Below, in pieces: positions 17,435 through 27,245 of a stretch of DNA of 64,000 nt (its first letter is position 1; every line of letters starts with the position of its first letter). This stretch comes from an uncultured Campylobacter sp. (GTDB lineage Bacteria > Campylobacterota > Campylobacteria > Campylobacterales > Campylobacteraceae), in the NCBI RefSeq assembly GCF_938041645.1, contig NZ_CALIST010000022.1:124001-188000 (forward strand). The letters run 5' to 3'. The position numbers and the translations under genes are program-made. The notes beneath the pieces are model-generated. The model saw only the letters and a program-made list of their open reading frames with translations. It did not search any database and was not told the origin of the DNA.

Positions 17435-18499
17435 TTAGCCGATTTGAGCCGCTACTTCGGCTGCGAAGTCTTCGCTCTTTTTCTCTAGACCCTCGCCCAC
17501 TTCGAAGCGGACGTATTTTACAATCTCGATCTTGCCGCCTAGTTTTTTAGCTTCTTCGTCAATCACCTGCTCAACAGTTTTCTTATCGTCCATCACGTAA
17601 AATTGCCCTAGCAGCGTGAGGCGCTGATCAATCTGGGTATTATCAGCGATGAAGCGATCGATCTGGCCCGGTAAAATTTTATCCCAAATTTTTTCAGGCT
17701 TATTTTGCTTGCGAAGCTCGTCTTTTAAAACTTTGATCTCTTTGGCTAAAATTTCGTCTGTTAGATGCGCGCGCGAGCCGAACTGCGGGATCTTATGAAG
17801 CGGTTTGCCCAAGCGCACAAACTCCTCATTTTCCTTCTCAAACTCGCCTTTAAGAGCCAAAAATTCCTTCTCGATAAAATCGGGATCAAGCTCTTTATAG
17901 CTGATAACCTGAGGTTTCATCGCGGCTGCATGCATGCAGAGATTTTTTATAAGCTCCTTCGCACCCTCCGCAGTTCGCTCGCTGTCACAAGCTGCTGCGA
18001 TGATTACACCTACGCGGCCGTTTGAGTGCAGGTAGCCGTTTACTACTCCGTTTGCGCCCGCCTTAATCGTCTCAAATCTTCTAACGACCAAATTTTCACC
18101 GATCGTAGCAATCTGGCTCTTTAGATGCTCATCGAATTTAACGCCGTCGATGACACTGGAATTTAGCTCATCAATGCTGCTAATGCCCTTACTTTGGATA
18201 TGTAGAGTGGTATTTTTAACTAAATTTATAAAATTTTGATTTTTAGCTACGAAGTCGGTTTCGGAATTTATCTCGCTTATAGTTGCGATCTTGTGATCCG
18301 CGCCCACTTCGACGCTCACTAGGCCCTCGCTAGCTAGGCGGTCGGCTTTTTTAGCAGCCTTTCCTAAGCCCTTTTCGCGAAGCAGATCGACGGCCTTATC
18401 CATATCGCCGTCTGTTTCAACTAAAGCCTTCTTGCAGTCCATCATCCCCGCTCCGGTGCTTTCGCGGAGCTCTTTTACCATTTGCGCGCTGATTTCCAT
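17435..18499 (-). CDS. tsf: Elongation factor Ts
   Basis: EF-Ts exchanges GDP on EF-Tu. The N-terminal UBA-like domain shows VKELRESTGAGMMDCKKAL (about 8-26) and the core has INSETDFVAKN. The 354-residue length suits epsilonproteobacterial EF-Ts. Its ATG overlaps the rpsB stop by one base. Confidence 0.97.
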   Translation of the reverse strand: MEISAQMVKELRESTGAGMMDCKKALVETDGDMDKAVDLLREKGLGKAAKKADRLASEGLVSVEVGADHKIATISEINSETDFVAKNQNFINLVKNTTLHIQSKGISSIDELNSSVIDGVKFDEHLKSQIATIGENLVVRRFETIKAGANGVVNGYLHSNGRVGVIIAAACDSERTAEGAKELIKNLCMHAAAMKPQVISYKELDPDFIEKEFLALKGEFEKENEEFVRLGKPLHKIPQFGSRAHLTDEILAKEIKVLKDELRKQNKPEKIWDKILPGQIDRFIADNTQIDQRLTLLGQFYVMDDKKTVEQVIDEEAKKLGGKIEIVKYVRFEVGEGLEKKSEDFAAEVAAQIG

Positions 18500-19296
18500 T
18501 ACTCTTCGTCCTCGCTTACGTCAAAATCCTCTTCGCTCATCGCCTCGGCTACGACTTCCTCTTTCTCTTCGTCGCTGACGGCCTCGCTCTGCTCGCCGTC
18601 CTCGCTCGCATCTTGATCGCGAAGCGCCTTGCCTTCGTTTATCGCCTCAGCCATCTCTTGGCAGAAAAGCTGAACTGAGCGGATCGCATCGTCGTTGCCG
18701 GGTATTGGGAAATCGACTACGTCCGGATCACAGTTCGTATCCAAAGGCGCGATAACCGGCATTTTTAGGCGGTTAGCTTCCGCTACGGCGATCTTTTCTT
18801 TTACAACGTCGATGACGAAGATCATATCGGGAAGGCCCTTCATATTGCGAATGCCGCCTAGATAAAGCTCAAGCTTCTCTTTTTTGCGGCGAAGCATTAG
18901 CGCCTCTTTTTTAGTTAGTAAATTTATCGAGCCGTCCTCTTCCATAGTCTCGATTACTTCGAGCTTGCGGATCGATTGCTTGATAGTGGAAAAATTCGTC
19001 AGCATGCCGCCTAGCCATCTGTGGCTCACATAAGGCATGCCGCATTTTTCGGCGTACTCTTTTAGCGTCGCGCCGGCTTGTTTTTTGGTACCTACGAAAA
19101 GTATGGTTTTACCCTCGGCAGCCGCGTCGCGAACTATATTATAAGTGTAGCGGAAGTAGCGAATAGTTTTTTGTAGATCTATGATGTAGATACCTTTTCT
19201 CTCGCCGAAAATGAATTTTTTCATCTTCGGATTCCATCTGCGCGTTTGGTGTCCGAAATGAACGCCGCACTCTAGCAAATCTCTCATTGTTACCAT
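18499..19296 (-). CDS. rpsB: 30S ribosomal protein S2
   Basis: S2 motifs are all present: LLECGVHFGHQTRRWNPKM, FVGTKKQA, YVSHRWLGGMLTNFSTI and VIAPLDTNCDPDVVDFPIPGND. The C-terminal ~45 residues are strongly acidic, a lineage extension. It is the first gene of the operon, with ribosome site AAGGAG about 8 bases before the ATG and a -10 box about 115 bp upstream. Confidence 0.98.
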   Translation of the reverse strand: MVTMRDLLECGVHFGHQTRRWNPKMKKFIFGERKGIYIIDLQKTIRYFRYTYNIVRDAAAEGKTILFVGTKKQAGATLKEYAEKCGMPYVSHRWLGGMLTNFSTIKQSIRKLEVIETMEEDGSINLLTKKEALMLRRKKEKLELYLGGIRNMKGLPDMIFVIDVVKEKIAVAEANRLKMPVIAPLDTNCDPDVVDFPIPGNDDAIRSVQLFCQEMAEAINEGKALRDQDASEDGEQSEAVSDEEKEEVVAEAMSEEDFDVSEDEE

Positions 19297-19412
19297 GAGT
19301 TTTCTCCTTGTGGGTTGCCCCGAAATTTAGGTTTCTCCTCCACACCCGTTAACATTTGTTTTTGACAAACGCAACCAAATTTTAGGATTGGTGTGTGTGA
19401 ATTGAAGCTGAG

Positions 19413-19418
19413 ATTATA
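19413..19418 (-). promoter_or_regulatory. -10 box for the rpsB operon
   Basis: TATAAT on the minus strand, preceded by T-rich phased sequence as usual for Campylobacter sigma-70 promoters. It leaves a leader of about 110 bases, which may hold S2 autoregulation; no known leader motif was recognised. Confidence 0.6.
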
Positions 19419-19580
19419 TTTAAAAATAGCTAAATTAAAGCTAAATTTAATATAATCCAAGCGTAGGCGCGGTTAAATTTTGCGCCGTAAAGATGAGACG
19501 GCTGCAAGAGGTACAAGCGAGATTATTCGTCAAATTTAAAACCCGCCAAATTTAAGAAAACGGCAAATTCGCTCTAAATT

Positions 19581-20720
19581 TCACTCAAAAAATCCCTTTT
19601 TCACGAGCTTGCCCTCTTTCACGCAAAACTCCCCTTTCGCGATCACGCTATCTAGGTTTAGAGCTTCGTCAAATACCGCAAAATCAGCGTCAAAGCCCGT
19701 TTTTATCTCGCCTTTGCCGCTTAGATTTAGGTATTTTGCGACGTTTTTGCCCATCATGCTTAGTGCTTGCGAGATGGTTAGGATTTTATTTTTCACGCAG
19801 GCTTGCAAGACTTCTAAATTCGTCTCGCACGAAGCGCAGCCGTAGCCCACTAACGCGCCGTTTTCGTCAAATCTAGGCACGCTGCCGTTGCCGTCCGAGC
19901 TCATCGTTAAGCGCTCTAAATTTAGCCCGTTAGCAAGCCCGTACGCGATAACTTCGTGAAGCGGGGCAAATTTACTTCCGCCGCTCGTGATGTCGATATA
20001 GCCGCCCATTTTTTGAAATTTGATCGCCTCGTCAAAGAGCTCCTTCGTTCGCGCGCAGTGCGTCGGCGAGAAGTAATTAACCGGGAACGAATAATCCTTG
20101 ATCACGCTAAAAATCAGGTCAAATTTATCCGCAAGCCCGCCCATATGCATATGCAGTACGCCGCCTTTTTTCGAGATCATGCCGCCGATGCGGATCTGCG
20201 TCAGGGTCTTGATGAGCTCCTGCGCGGTCGGATAGCTGCCGCGGTTGTCGCTCATCGCGATCTTACAGCCGATGACCTTGTCGATGAGTACCAGATCGCG
20301 CGTGACAGAGCCCGTAAATGTGACGCTAGGCAGCGCGTAAGAGCCCGTGTGGATGAAGGTCGAGATGCCCTCGTATTCGAGCGCCTTAGCCTTTGAGTAG
20401 AGATTCTCTAAGCTCCTCGTGCACCCGTCGGTACCCAGCGTGCCTACGACCGTCGTGGTGCCGTAGCGGATGATCCCAGATAGCGTTATTTCGGGCGTTC
20501 GCGAATGATAACCCGCCTCGCCGCCGCCGCCCGTGATGTGCACGTGCTGATCGATGAGTCCGGGCGCTAAAATTTTACCCTCGAGATCATAAACCTCAAG
20601 ACCCTCGACTCGAAAATCAAGCTCCTTAGAAACGGCTAAAATTTTACCTCCGCCGAGCAAAACGTCGCTCTTGCCGACGTGCTCGGGCGCGTATAGATCG
20701 GCATTTTTAAGTAACAGCAT
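19581..20720 (-). CDS. iadA: Isoaspartyl dipeptidase (beta-aspartyl peptidase)
   Basis: IadA hydrolyses beta-aspartyl dipeptides released from damaged proteins. This is a metal-dependent amidohydrolase of 379 residues. The metal ligand motif is GLIDQHVHITGGGGEAG (His 59 and 61), with SDNRGSYPT, HMHMGGL, HCARTKELF and SSDGNGSVPRFD further on. The arrangement and length match E. coli IadA rather than dihydroorotase. It is a single gene with start after AAAGGAGAAAA. Confidence 0.92.
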   Translation of the reverse strand: MLLLKNADLYAPEHVGKSDVLLGGGKILAVSKELDFRVEGLEVYDLEGKILAPGLIDQHVHITGGGGEAGYHSRTPEITLSGIIRYGTTTVVGTLGTDGCTRSLENLYSKAKALEYEGISTFIHTGSYALPSVTFTGSVTRDLVLIDKVIGCKIAMSDNRGSYPTAQELIKTLTQIRIGGMISKKGGVLHMHMGGLADKFDLIFSVIKDYSFPVNYFSPTHCARTKELFDEAIKFQKMGGYIDITSGGSKFAPLHEVIAYGLANGLNLERLTMSSDGNGSVPRFDENGALVGYGCASCETNLEVLQACVKNKILTISQALSMMGKNVAKYLNLSGKGEIKTGFDADFAVFDEALNLDSVIAKGEFCVKEGKLVKKGFFE

Positions 20721-20906
20721 ATTTTCTCCTTTGCTTTGAGTTTTTGATTTAAATTTTATGTTTTTAGCTTATTTTGACTACAATGTCACGCCGCAATCTC
20801 GCCTATTTTTCGCCGCTTCGTTTTACAGCGCCTCTACGTCGAATTTTATAGAGTTTCGGAAAATTTCAACAGCATTGCGGAGAAATTACATACCCTGCTT
20901 TGCTTT

Positions 20907-21644
20907 TCATCCACATAGCTTATTCATCACAAAGCCGCAGAAGCGCCCCGTGACGCCGTCTCTGCGGTATGAAAAATGCCGCTCGTTCTCGAAGGTGCAG
21001 CGTGGATCAAATTTAACGTTTCGTACCCCCGCAGCTGCGAGCTCGTCGCGCAGTGCGGCGTTCATATCGAAATGCCCCTGCGTTTTGTAGCGCTCAAACT
21101 TGCCCAGATCAAGCCCGCCAAGTTCGTAGTTTCGCACCTTGATATTCGCACCCACGAATACCTTCAGCTCCGTAGCGACGCAGCCGAAGCGCTCGCACAT
21201 CAAATTTATCGCATTAGTGCAGATCCGCCCTATCACGCCCGCGCGCCCCGCATGCACTGCGGCAACCACGCCGCGCCGCTCGTCCGCGATCAGCACAGGC
21301 GAGCAGTCCGCTACCAGCACGCACAGCGCCACGCCGCGCAGATCGGTCACGAGCCCGTCGCAGGGCAGGATTTCATCGCTAGCTGCGCGTAAAATTTCAA
21401 CTTTGTTTGAGTGGATCTGACGCATAAATTTTAAATTTTGCGGCGCGATGCCGAGCGCAGCGGCTAAAATTTCGCGGTTTTGCGCGACGTTTTGCGGATC
21501 GTCGCCTACGTGATCCCCTAAATTTAGACTTGCGTAGGCTCCGCCGCTTACGCCGCCAAGCCGCGTGCTAAAGCCCGCCAGCACGCCGCGTCCGTCTAAT
21601 ACAAACTCAAGATTTTCTCTGCAAATTTCGATTTTAGCCATCAC
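20907..21644 (-). CDS. pgeF: Laccase-domain protein (YfiH/PgeF family)
   Basis: The 245-residue protein has the family motifs STRLGGVSGG, LNLGDHVGDD, MRQIHSNKV, VADCSPVLIAD and AAVHAGRAG. E. coli PgeF edits peptidoglycan precursors that wrongly carry serine. The usual HAGWRG is HAGRAG here, a change close to the metal site but keeping the His. It follows ribE by seven bases and is probably cotranscribed with it. The symbol follows the E. coli family name. Confidence 0.85.
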   Translation of the reverse strand: MMAKIEICRENLEFVLDGRGVLAGFSTRLGGVSGGAYASLNLGDHVGDDPQNVAQNREILAAALGIAPQNLKFMRQIHSNKVEILRAASDEILPCDGLVTDLRGVALCVLVADCSPVLIADERRGVVAAVHAGRAGVIGRICTNAINLMCERFGCVATELKVFVGANIKVRNYELGGLDLGKFERYKTQGHFDMNAALRDELAAAGVRNVKFDPRCTFENERHFSYRRDGVTGRFCGFVMNKLCG

Positions 21645-21651
21645 GCGCCGC

Positions 21652-22464
21652 TTAATACAGGCTCAAAATTTTATCTACCGCGTCCCACGAAAGCCTGTCT
21701 TTTTCGCCCTCGGCGCTCGTATCGCGCGCCACAACAGTGCCGCGGCTGGCGGGCCGTCCGCCGGCAAAGCGCAGCTGCGCCGCGACGTATCGCGCGAGCA
21801 GATCGGTCTCGATATTTACGCGGCGCCCGATTTTGTAGGTTCCAAAAAGCGTATCTTTGAGCGTGAGCGGGATGATCGTAAGGCGAATGGCACAGCTTTG
21901 CGCTTCGCTTTTTAAATTTACGTCCAAGAGGTTTGGATCGCGAACGGAATTTGAGCCGCTAAAATTTTGCCCGCGCAAGCTTGCGCCGTTAAAATTTGCG
22001 TCGCGCAGCTCTTTGCGAATAAAATTTCCGCCGCCCGCAAGCACTTCGTTGATCGTTAGGCTCACGCCGTCGATCGCTACCGAGCCCTTCGGCGCTAGCA
22101 GCGGCGCTATATGCAGCGGCGCGCGGATAAAAAAATCGACGCCGCTTGCAAGCTTTGAAATTTTATAAATTTCGCCCACGGCATCGACGTGCCCTTGGAT
22201 CAAATGCCCGTCTATGCGATCTCCAATCCGCATCGCTGGCTCGATATGCACAGAGCCGCGCAGGTTTTGTGCGACGATGACGCGCGCCGTTTCGCTCGAA
22301 AGCTGTACCGCAAATCCATCCGCAAAAAGCCGCGTCACGCTCAGGCATGCGCCGTTTACCGCGACGCTATCGCCGAGCGCGGGGCGGTATCTCGCGCGCA
22401 GTCGCAGCAAATCACCGCTAAAGCTCGCGACCTGCGCGATCTCTCTGATCAGTCCGTTAAACAT
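21652..22464 (-). CDS. ribE: Riboflavin synthase alpha chain with a pentapeptide-like insert
   Basis: RibE dismutates 6,7-dimethyl-8-ribityllumazine to riboflavin. Two lumazine-binding barrels are visible: MFNGLIREIA, GDSVAVNGACLSVT and GDRIDGHLIQGHVD, then GSVAIDGVSLTINEV and TLFGTYKIGRRVNIETDLLARYV. The protein has 270 residues against about 200. The excess includes residues 143-188, inserted between two strands of the second barrel, and a ~35-residue C-terminal tail. The insert reads ANFNG, ASLRG, QNFSG, SNSVR, then NLLDV and NLKSE, close to the A[DN][LF]xG pentapeptide-repeat pattern. The catalytic N-terminal residues are intact. Confidence 0.93.
   Translation of the reverse strand: MFNGLIREIAQVASFSGDLLRLRARYRPALGDSVAVNGACLSVTRLFADGFAVQLSSETARVIVAQNLRGSVHIEPAMRIGDRIDGHLIQGHVDAVGEIYKISKLASGVDFFIRAPLHIAPLLAPKGSVAIDGVSLTINEVLAGGGNFIRKELRDANFNGASLRGQNFSGSNSVRDPNLLDVNLKSEAQSCAIRLTIIPLTLKDTLFGTYKIGRRVNIETDLLARYVAAQLRFAGGRPASRGTVVARDTSAEGEKDRLSWDAVDKILSLY
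21901..22038 (-). repeat. RAATTY array inserted in ribE
   Basis: Five AATT cores, all RAATTY, encode the Asn-Phe, Asn-Ser and Asn-Leu positions of the insert. Confidence 0.75.
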
Positions 22465-22565
22465 TATGAGCCTTTGGAATTTTTACGTGATATTAGCGTA
22501 GAATTTTGAAATTTAAGGTTAATCGAAGCTCGGCGAGCGCGAAGCCCGCCGAATGAAGTTTGAAA

Positions 22566-22886
22566 TTATTTTTTAGAAACGATGAAATCGGCTAGCGCTT
22601 CGATCGATTCGTCGTTAAGCGAAGCTGCTTGACCCTTCATAACGCCCATCATTCCAAATTTTCCCTTGCCCTCGCCCAAGCTGCCGTCTTTGTAGCCTTT
22701 TAGACTAGCGATGATATCTTCCTTGCTTAAGGTGTTTAGCGCAGGTACTTTGCCGCCAAGATAAGGCTTCTCGGCGTTGGCTCCATGACAGGCCACGCAT
22801 TTTTTATATAAAGTAGCGCCGTCAGCGGCGAATACACTCGAACTAAACGCCGCAACCGCAGCACATGCAATAAGAACTTTTTTCAT
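22566..22886 (-). CDS. Periplasmic c-type cytochrome (cytochrome c-553-like)
   Basis: A 20-residue signal peptide (MKKVLIACAAVAAFSSSVFA) precedes a small class I cytochrome. The haem motif CVACH is at residues 30-34. The distal Met lies in KFGMMGVMKG. The C-terminal helix is ESIEALADFIVSKK. The 106-residue size fits the c-553 type that carries electrons to cytochrome c oxidase or cytochrome c peroxidase in Campylobacter. It is a lone gene with its own promoter. Confidence 0.9.
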   Translation of the reverse strand: MKKVLIACAAVAAFSSSVFAADGATLYKKCVACHGANAEKPYLGGKVPALNTLSKEDIIASLKGYKDGSLGEGKGKFGMMGVMKGQAASLNDESIEALADFIVSKK

Positions 22887-22916
22887 TCCTATCCTTTCTT
22901 TTTAAATTGTGGGTGC

Positions 22917-22922
22917 AGTATA
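22917..22922 (-). promoter_or_regulatory. -10 box of the cytochrome c gene
   Basis: TATACT on the minus strand, 31 bases before the ATG, with AAAGGAT as the ribosome site. Confidence 0.5.
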
Positions 22923-23165
22923 ATCAAAATTTAGTAAATTTCGGTTAAATTTTTGCAATTTGCGCCAAAGAGGCGAAATTCTATTTACTGCGAACTTTAG
23001 CATAGGGGCTTGAAGCGGAATTTGCGCTGTAAAATTTTAAGCAAATTTTACCTTCCCGCTGAAATTTCAATCATAGAATTTCGCAGCGAAATTCTAAGGC
23101 GAAATTTCATCTAGACGCTAAATTCCATCGCGAAATTCTGCGTAGAATTTTAAAATTTAACTGCT

Positions 23166-24722
23166 TTACTTTATGCGCGAAATTTCACCTTTTTGCATCT
23201 TATAAATTTTATCTGCGGCGCTGAAGTATTTATCATCGTGTGAGATCGCAAAGATCGTGTATCCGCGCGATTTCAGCTCGGGCAAAATACGCTCGTAAAA
23301 CTCCGCGCGAAACTGCGGATCGAGATCGGCCGCAAACTCATCGAGCATCAAAAATTTGCGCCCGTCCATCAGCACGCTTACGAGCGCCAAGCGCTTGCGC
23401 TGCCCGCTAGATAGGCTCGTGGTGCTAAATTTTGCCCCCTTTAGCTCAACCTTATCCTGCAGGTGCGTAAGCGCTAGCCACTCGCGCGCGATCTCCGCAT
23501 CGCCAGTAGCGTAGTCGAAGAGATAAAAATCGCTGAAAACCGCGCTTATGTTGTTGCTGTAGGCGCGCAGATCAGAGGGTTTAAGAGCCGCGCCGCCCAC
23601 CAAAATTTCGCCTGCTTGCGGCGTATAAAGGCCCGCTAAAATCATAAAAAGCGTCGATTTTCCGCTGCCGTTTTCGCCGATTAAAAACACCGTCTCGCCC
23701 GCATTTAGCTGTAAGCTTACCCCTTTGATGCCGAATTTCCCGTCTGGATACGAAAAGCCTACGTCTTTAAGCTCCAAGCTGCGCCACGGCTGCATTTGCG
23801 CAAGCTCGAAGCCCTGCACGAACGGATCTAAGTTTAGCTCATTTATCTTTGCGTAGGCGATCTTGGCGCGTAGTACGCTAGGAAGCGAGAATATGAGCAT
23901 CATCAAAGGCGCGCGCAAAAAAAGCACCGTAAGCGCGATCGTTACGGCGTTTGCGAGCTCCGCTTTGCCGCCGCTTAGTCCAAAATAAAGCACAAAGCCC
24001 ACCGCGCCGAGCATCATCACGTTCATAAAATTACTCGCGAACGCGCCGTAAACCTCAGCTCGCAGCGAGCTTTGGCGTAAATTTTGCGCATTGGGCAAAA
24101 AGTCGTTTTCGTATAGGCTCTTTGCTTTGGCTAGGCTTAGCGACAGCTCCTTGTGCCCCTCGATCGCCGCGGCGTAGTTTTTATACAAAACGTCCTCGTT
24201 TTGGCGGTACAGATCGTAATTTTGCATGACTTTTTTCATCAAAAAGCGGTTGAATACCATCAGCGCGCCGATCCAAACGAATAAAAACGCAAACATCATA
24301 GGCGCGATGTATAGCACGTAGATGCCGCAAAATAGCACGATCATCGCGCCTTGGATAAGCTCGGATATGCGCATAAAGCCCTCGGTCAGGCGCGAAATAT
24401 CGCTGGAAAGGGACGCAAGCAGGTTCGCCTTCGACGCAGCCTCGATGCGCTCGAACTTCGTATCGATGATCTGCTTGATGATCTTGGTGCGCAGATCGAA
24501 TACAAAGTCGTTTTCCATCTTGCAAAGCATGATACGGCTTAGCACCGAAAGCAGCAGAAATAGCGCCAAGAGTGCGAAAAATAGCGCGATGATGCGCCCG
24601 CCTCTTTCGGCGCCGTCAAGTAGATATTTATTGATAAAGCTTAAAATCAAGATCCCCGAGCCGCTGTAGATCGCGTTTAGCGCGAGCATCGCGAGGATTT
24701 GTTTGGTATATTTTTTCATCAT
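23166..24722 (-). CDS. ABC transporter, fused permease-ATPase (YojI/PvdE-like exporter)
   Basis: The 518-residue half-transporter has six membrane helices in residues about 8-290. A nucleotide-binding domain follows, with Walker A GENGSGKST, signature SLSSGQRKRLAL and Walker B FLMLDEFAADLDP, then the switch His in AISHDDKYF. The 'SSGQRKRLAL' signature and absence of a peptidase domain point to the YojI/PvdE 'cyclic peptide export' group rather than MsbA. The substrate is unknown, and no peptide-synthesis gene is near. Confidence 0.88.
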   Translation of the reverse strand: MMKKYTKQILAMLALNAIYSGSGILILSFINKYLLDGAERGGRIIALFFALLALFLLLSVLSRIMLCKMENDFVFDLRTKIIKQIIDTKFERIEAASKANLLASLSSDISRLTEGFMRISELIQGAMIVLFCGIYVLYIAPMMFAFLFVWIGALMVFNRFLMKKVMQNYDLYRQNEDVLYKNYAAAIEGHKELSLSLAKAKSLYENDFLPNAQNLRQSSLRAEVYGAFASNFMNVMMLGAVGFVLYFGLSGGKAELANAVTIALTVLFLRAPLMMLIFSLPSVLRAKIAYAKINELNLDPFVQGFELAQMQPWRSLELKDVGFSYPDGKFGIKGVSLQLNAGETVFLIGENGSGKSTLFMILAGLYTPQAGEILVGGAALKPSDLRAYSNNISAVFSDFYLFDYATGDAEIAREWLALTHLQDKVELKGAKFSTTSLSSGQRKRLALVSVLMDGRKFLMLDEFAADLDPQFRAEFYERILPELKSRGYTIFAISHDDKYFSAADKIYKMQKGEISRIK

Positions 24723-25037
24723 TTTGCCCCAACGAAATTTGAGCGCAATTGTGGCAAAATTCGCTTGAAAAAACGGTTAAATTTTAAATCCGTTCTCATT
24801 TCGCGAATAAAATTTTGCCCTGGTTGCGTAAAATTCCGCCGCTAATCTGCGAGGGATTGCGCCGTAAACATACGCGAAATTTTATCGAGAATCTGCGTTA
24901 AATTTCATTTTGATCACGTACCTTTTGCAGAGCATACGCGCTGTCGTTTATATAACGTAATTCCGCGCAAAGCGACGCGCAAAAGCAAAATTTACCGCAA
25001 GCGCATTAAATTTTACCTTCTCGCGCCAAGCCACAGC
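24723..25037. other. Gene-free region, 315 bp
   Basis: RAATTY-rich spacer with no coding frame or terminator that I can support. Confidence 0.5.
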
Positions 25038-26912
25038 TTATTTTAATCCAAAATTTTGCTTGATGTAGATATGCAAAATATCGATCGCGGCGGGCGTTAC
25101 GCCACTGATCTCGCTCGCGGCAAAAAGCGTCGGCGGCGCAAAGCGGCTTAGCTTCTGCACGATCTCGTTGCTAAGGCCTCCGATCTTGCTAAAATCGATC
25201 TGCGGCGGGATCGCAACGCCAAGCAGCCCCTTCATCCTCTCGACTTCGGCGCGCTGCATCGCGATGTAGAAATGATACTTGCACTGCGTTAAAATTTCAT
25301 CCAAAACCTCATCGCTAAAGCCCTCAAAATGCGGTGCCAGAGCGAGCAGTCCCGCCTTTGAAAAGCCGCTTTGAGAAGCGATTTTTTGCAAGCTACAGCT
25401 TTGCGAAATGGGCTCTGCGCCGATACTTTGCAGCAGGCTAAGCGTCTGTTTCGAAGGAGTAATCTGCGTTTTTAGCAAAAATTCCATTCCGCTCTGCACA
25501 TCAAGCTTAAACTTGCGCGCCCGCTCGTAGCTCGCCTCGTCTAAAAGCCCGATCTCGCGGCCGTATTCGCTTAGGCGCAGCACGGCGTTGCCCTCGCGTA
25601 GCAGCAGGCGAAATTCCGCACGCGAAGTAAACATACGGTAAGGCTCGTTCGTGCCCTTGGTAACGAGATCGTCGATCAAAACGCCGATATACGCCTCATC
25701 CCTACGCAAAATCAGAGGCTGCCGCCCGTGCAAATCAAGCACGGCGTTGATGCCCGCCATCAGCCCCTGCGCCGCGGCCTCCTCGTAGCCGGTGGTGCCG
25801 TTGATCTGGCCTGCTAAAAACAGCCCGCGGATCTTTTTGGTCTCGAGGCTGTGTTTAAGCTCGGTAGGATCGATGAAATCGTACTCGATCGCATAGCCCG
25901 GGCGGACGATTTTTGCATTTTCAAAGCCTCTGATCGTGCGCAAAAATGCAATCTGCACGTCGTAAGGAAGGCTCGTAGAGAGGCCGTTTACGTAATACTC
26001 CGTAGCCTCGCGCGTCTGCGGCTCGACGAAGACGTGGTGGCGGTCTCGATTTGGAAATTCATAAATTTTAGTCTCGATGCTCGGGCAGTAGCGCGGGCCG
26101 GTGCTTGAAATTTGCCCCGTAAACATCGGCGCGCGGGCAAAATTTTCGCGGATGATCTCGTGCGTGCGCTCGTTCGTATAAGCGATAAAGCAAGCAAGTT
26201 GCTTCGGCGCAAAATCTTTGCTGCGAAAGCTAAAAGGGCGCGGATCCGCGTCGCCGTCTTGGCGCTCAAGCACGCTAAAATCGATCGTCTTAGCATTGAT
26301 CCTCGGGCAGGTGCCCGTCTTTAGCCGCCCCATTTGCAGCCCCAGACTTCGCAGCGATTCGGCTAGCTCGACGCTCGCCAGCTCGCCCACGCGCCCCGCT
26401 TGCAGCTTGTTTTCGCCTACGTGAATTAGCCCGTTTAAAAAGGTGCCGGCGGTGATTATCAGATGCTCGGTCTCATAAACGTTGCCAAGATGGGTCTTAA
26501 TCCCGCAAACGCGCGGGCCGTCGCCTCGCTCGCAGGTTAAAATTTCGCTCGCGATCTCCTGGCTTACGTCCAGCCCCTGCGTGTTTAGCAGCAAATTTCG
26601 CATATAGATGCGGTATTCATCCATATCGATCTGAGCGCGCGAGCCGCGCACGGCTGGACCTTTGCTCTCGTTTAAAATTCTAAATTGTAGCCCGCACGCA
26701 TCCGCCGCAAGCCCCATCTGACCGCCCAGCGCGTCAATCTCCTTTACCAGATGCCCCTTAGCAAGGCCGCCGATTGCAGGGTTACAGCTCGCAGCGCCGA
26801 TCTGCTCGGCCAAGATCGTAATCAACAGCGTCTTTGCGCCCATTTTTGCGGCGGCTAAGCTTGCCTCTATGCCCGCGTGCCCGCCGCCCACAACGATAAC
26901 GTCGTATTTCAT
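25038..26912 (-). CDS. mnmG: tRNA uridine-34 carboxymethylaminomethyl modification enzyme MnmG
   Basis: MnmG with MnmE installs the cmnm5 group on U34 of tRNAs. The FAD site is VGGGHAGIEASLAAAKMGAKT (from about residue 7). The family signatures are SCNPAIGGLAKGHLVKEID, GTFLNGLIHVGE, RLKTGTCPRI and QINGTTGYEEAAAQGL. The 624-residue length and C-terminal helical domain are normal. It is a single gene; the start ATG overlaps no neighbour. Confidence 0.97.
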   Translation of the reverse strand: MKYDVIVVGGGHAGIEASLAAAKMGAKTLLITILAEQIGAASCNPAIGGLAKGHLVKEIDALGGQMGLAADACGLQFRILNESKGPAVRGSRAQIDMDEYRIYMRNLLLNTQGLDVSQEIASEILTCERGDGPRVCGIKTHLGNVYETEHLIITAGTFLNGLIHVGENKLQAGRVGELASVELAESLRSLGLQMGRLKTGTCPRINAKTIDFSVLERQDGDADPRPFSFRSKDFAPKQLACFIAYTNERTHEIIRENFARAPMFTGQISSTGPRYCPSIETKIYEFPNRDRHHVFVEPQTREATEYYVNGLSTSLPYDVQIAFLRTIRGFENAKIVRPGYAIEYDFIDPTELKHSLETKKIRGLFLAGQINGTTGYEEAAAQGLMAGINAVLDLHGRQPLILRRDEAYIGVLIDDLVTKGTNEPYRMFTSRAEFRLLLREGNAVLRLSEYGREIGLLDEASYERARKFKLDVQSGMEFLLKTQITPSKQTLSLLQSIGAEPISQSCSLQKIASQSGFSKAGLLALAPHFEGFSDEVLDEILTQCKYHFYIAMQRAEVERMKGLLGVAIPPQIDFSKIGGLSNEIVQKLSRFAPPTLFAASEISGVTPAAIDILHIYIKQNFGLK

Positions 26913-27245
26913 TTTTTACCTTTAAATTTAAAGCCGCAATTTTAGCCAAAATAAAATTTCAAAACGATAAATCGCGCGCAGATACCATGGGTAGCGGCTC
27001 GCTATGTATTTTTCATACGCGTAAAATTTTACCGCGCCGCAACTTTGAAGCGAGTTTAATTTGCTCCGTCGCATAAGCAGAATGCGGACGAGCCGTCCGT
27101 AAAAATCGCGGTGCAAAAATCGGCGCGCGGAGGATGTAAAATTCCGTATAAAATTTTTAGCGCAAATTCCCGCGCCAAAATTTCATGCGCGAGCCTTGCT
27201 TTAAATTTCGCATTGTATAATTACGCATTTTTTCAAAAAGGTTAA
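26913..27245. other. Gene-free spacer, 333 bp, between divergent mnmG and bioB
   Basis: It contains RAATTY hexamers and the bioB promoter near its right end. A short minus-strand frame (26928-27116) has no ribosome site and is not supported. Confidence 0.6.
27216..27221 (+). promoter_or_regulatory. -10 box of bioB
   Basis: TATAAT preceded by TTG, 24 bases before the GTG start. Confidence 0.55.

Noticed and set aside
19451..19456. Plus-strand TATAAT upstream of nothing
   Set aside because: No rightward gene follows; A/T-rich DNA gives such hexamers by chance.
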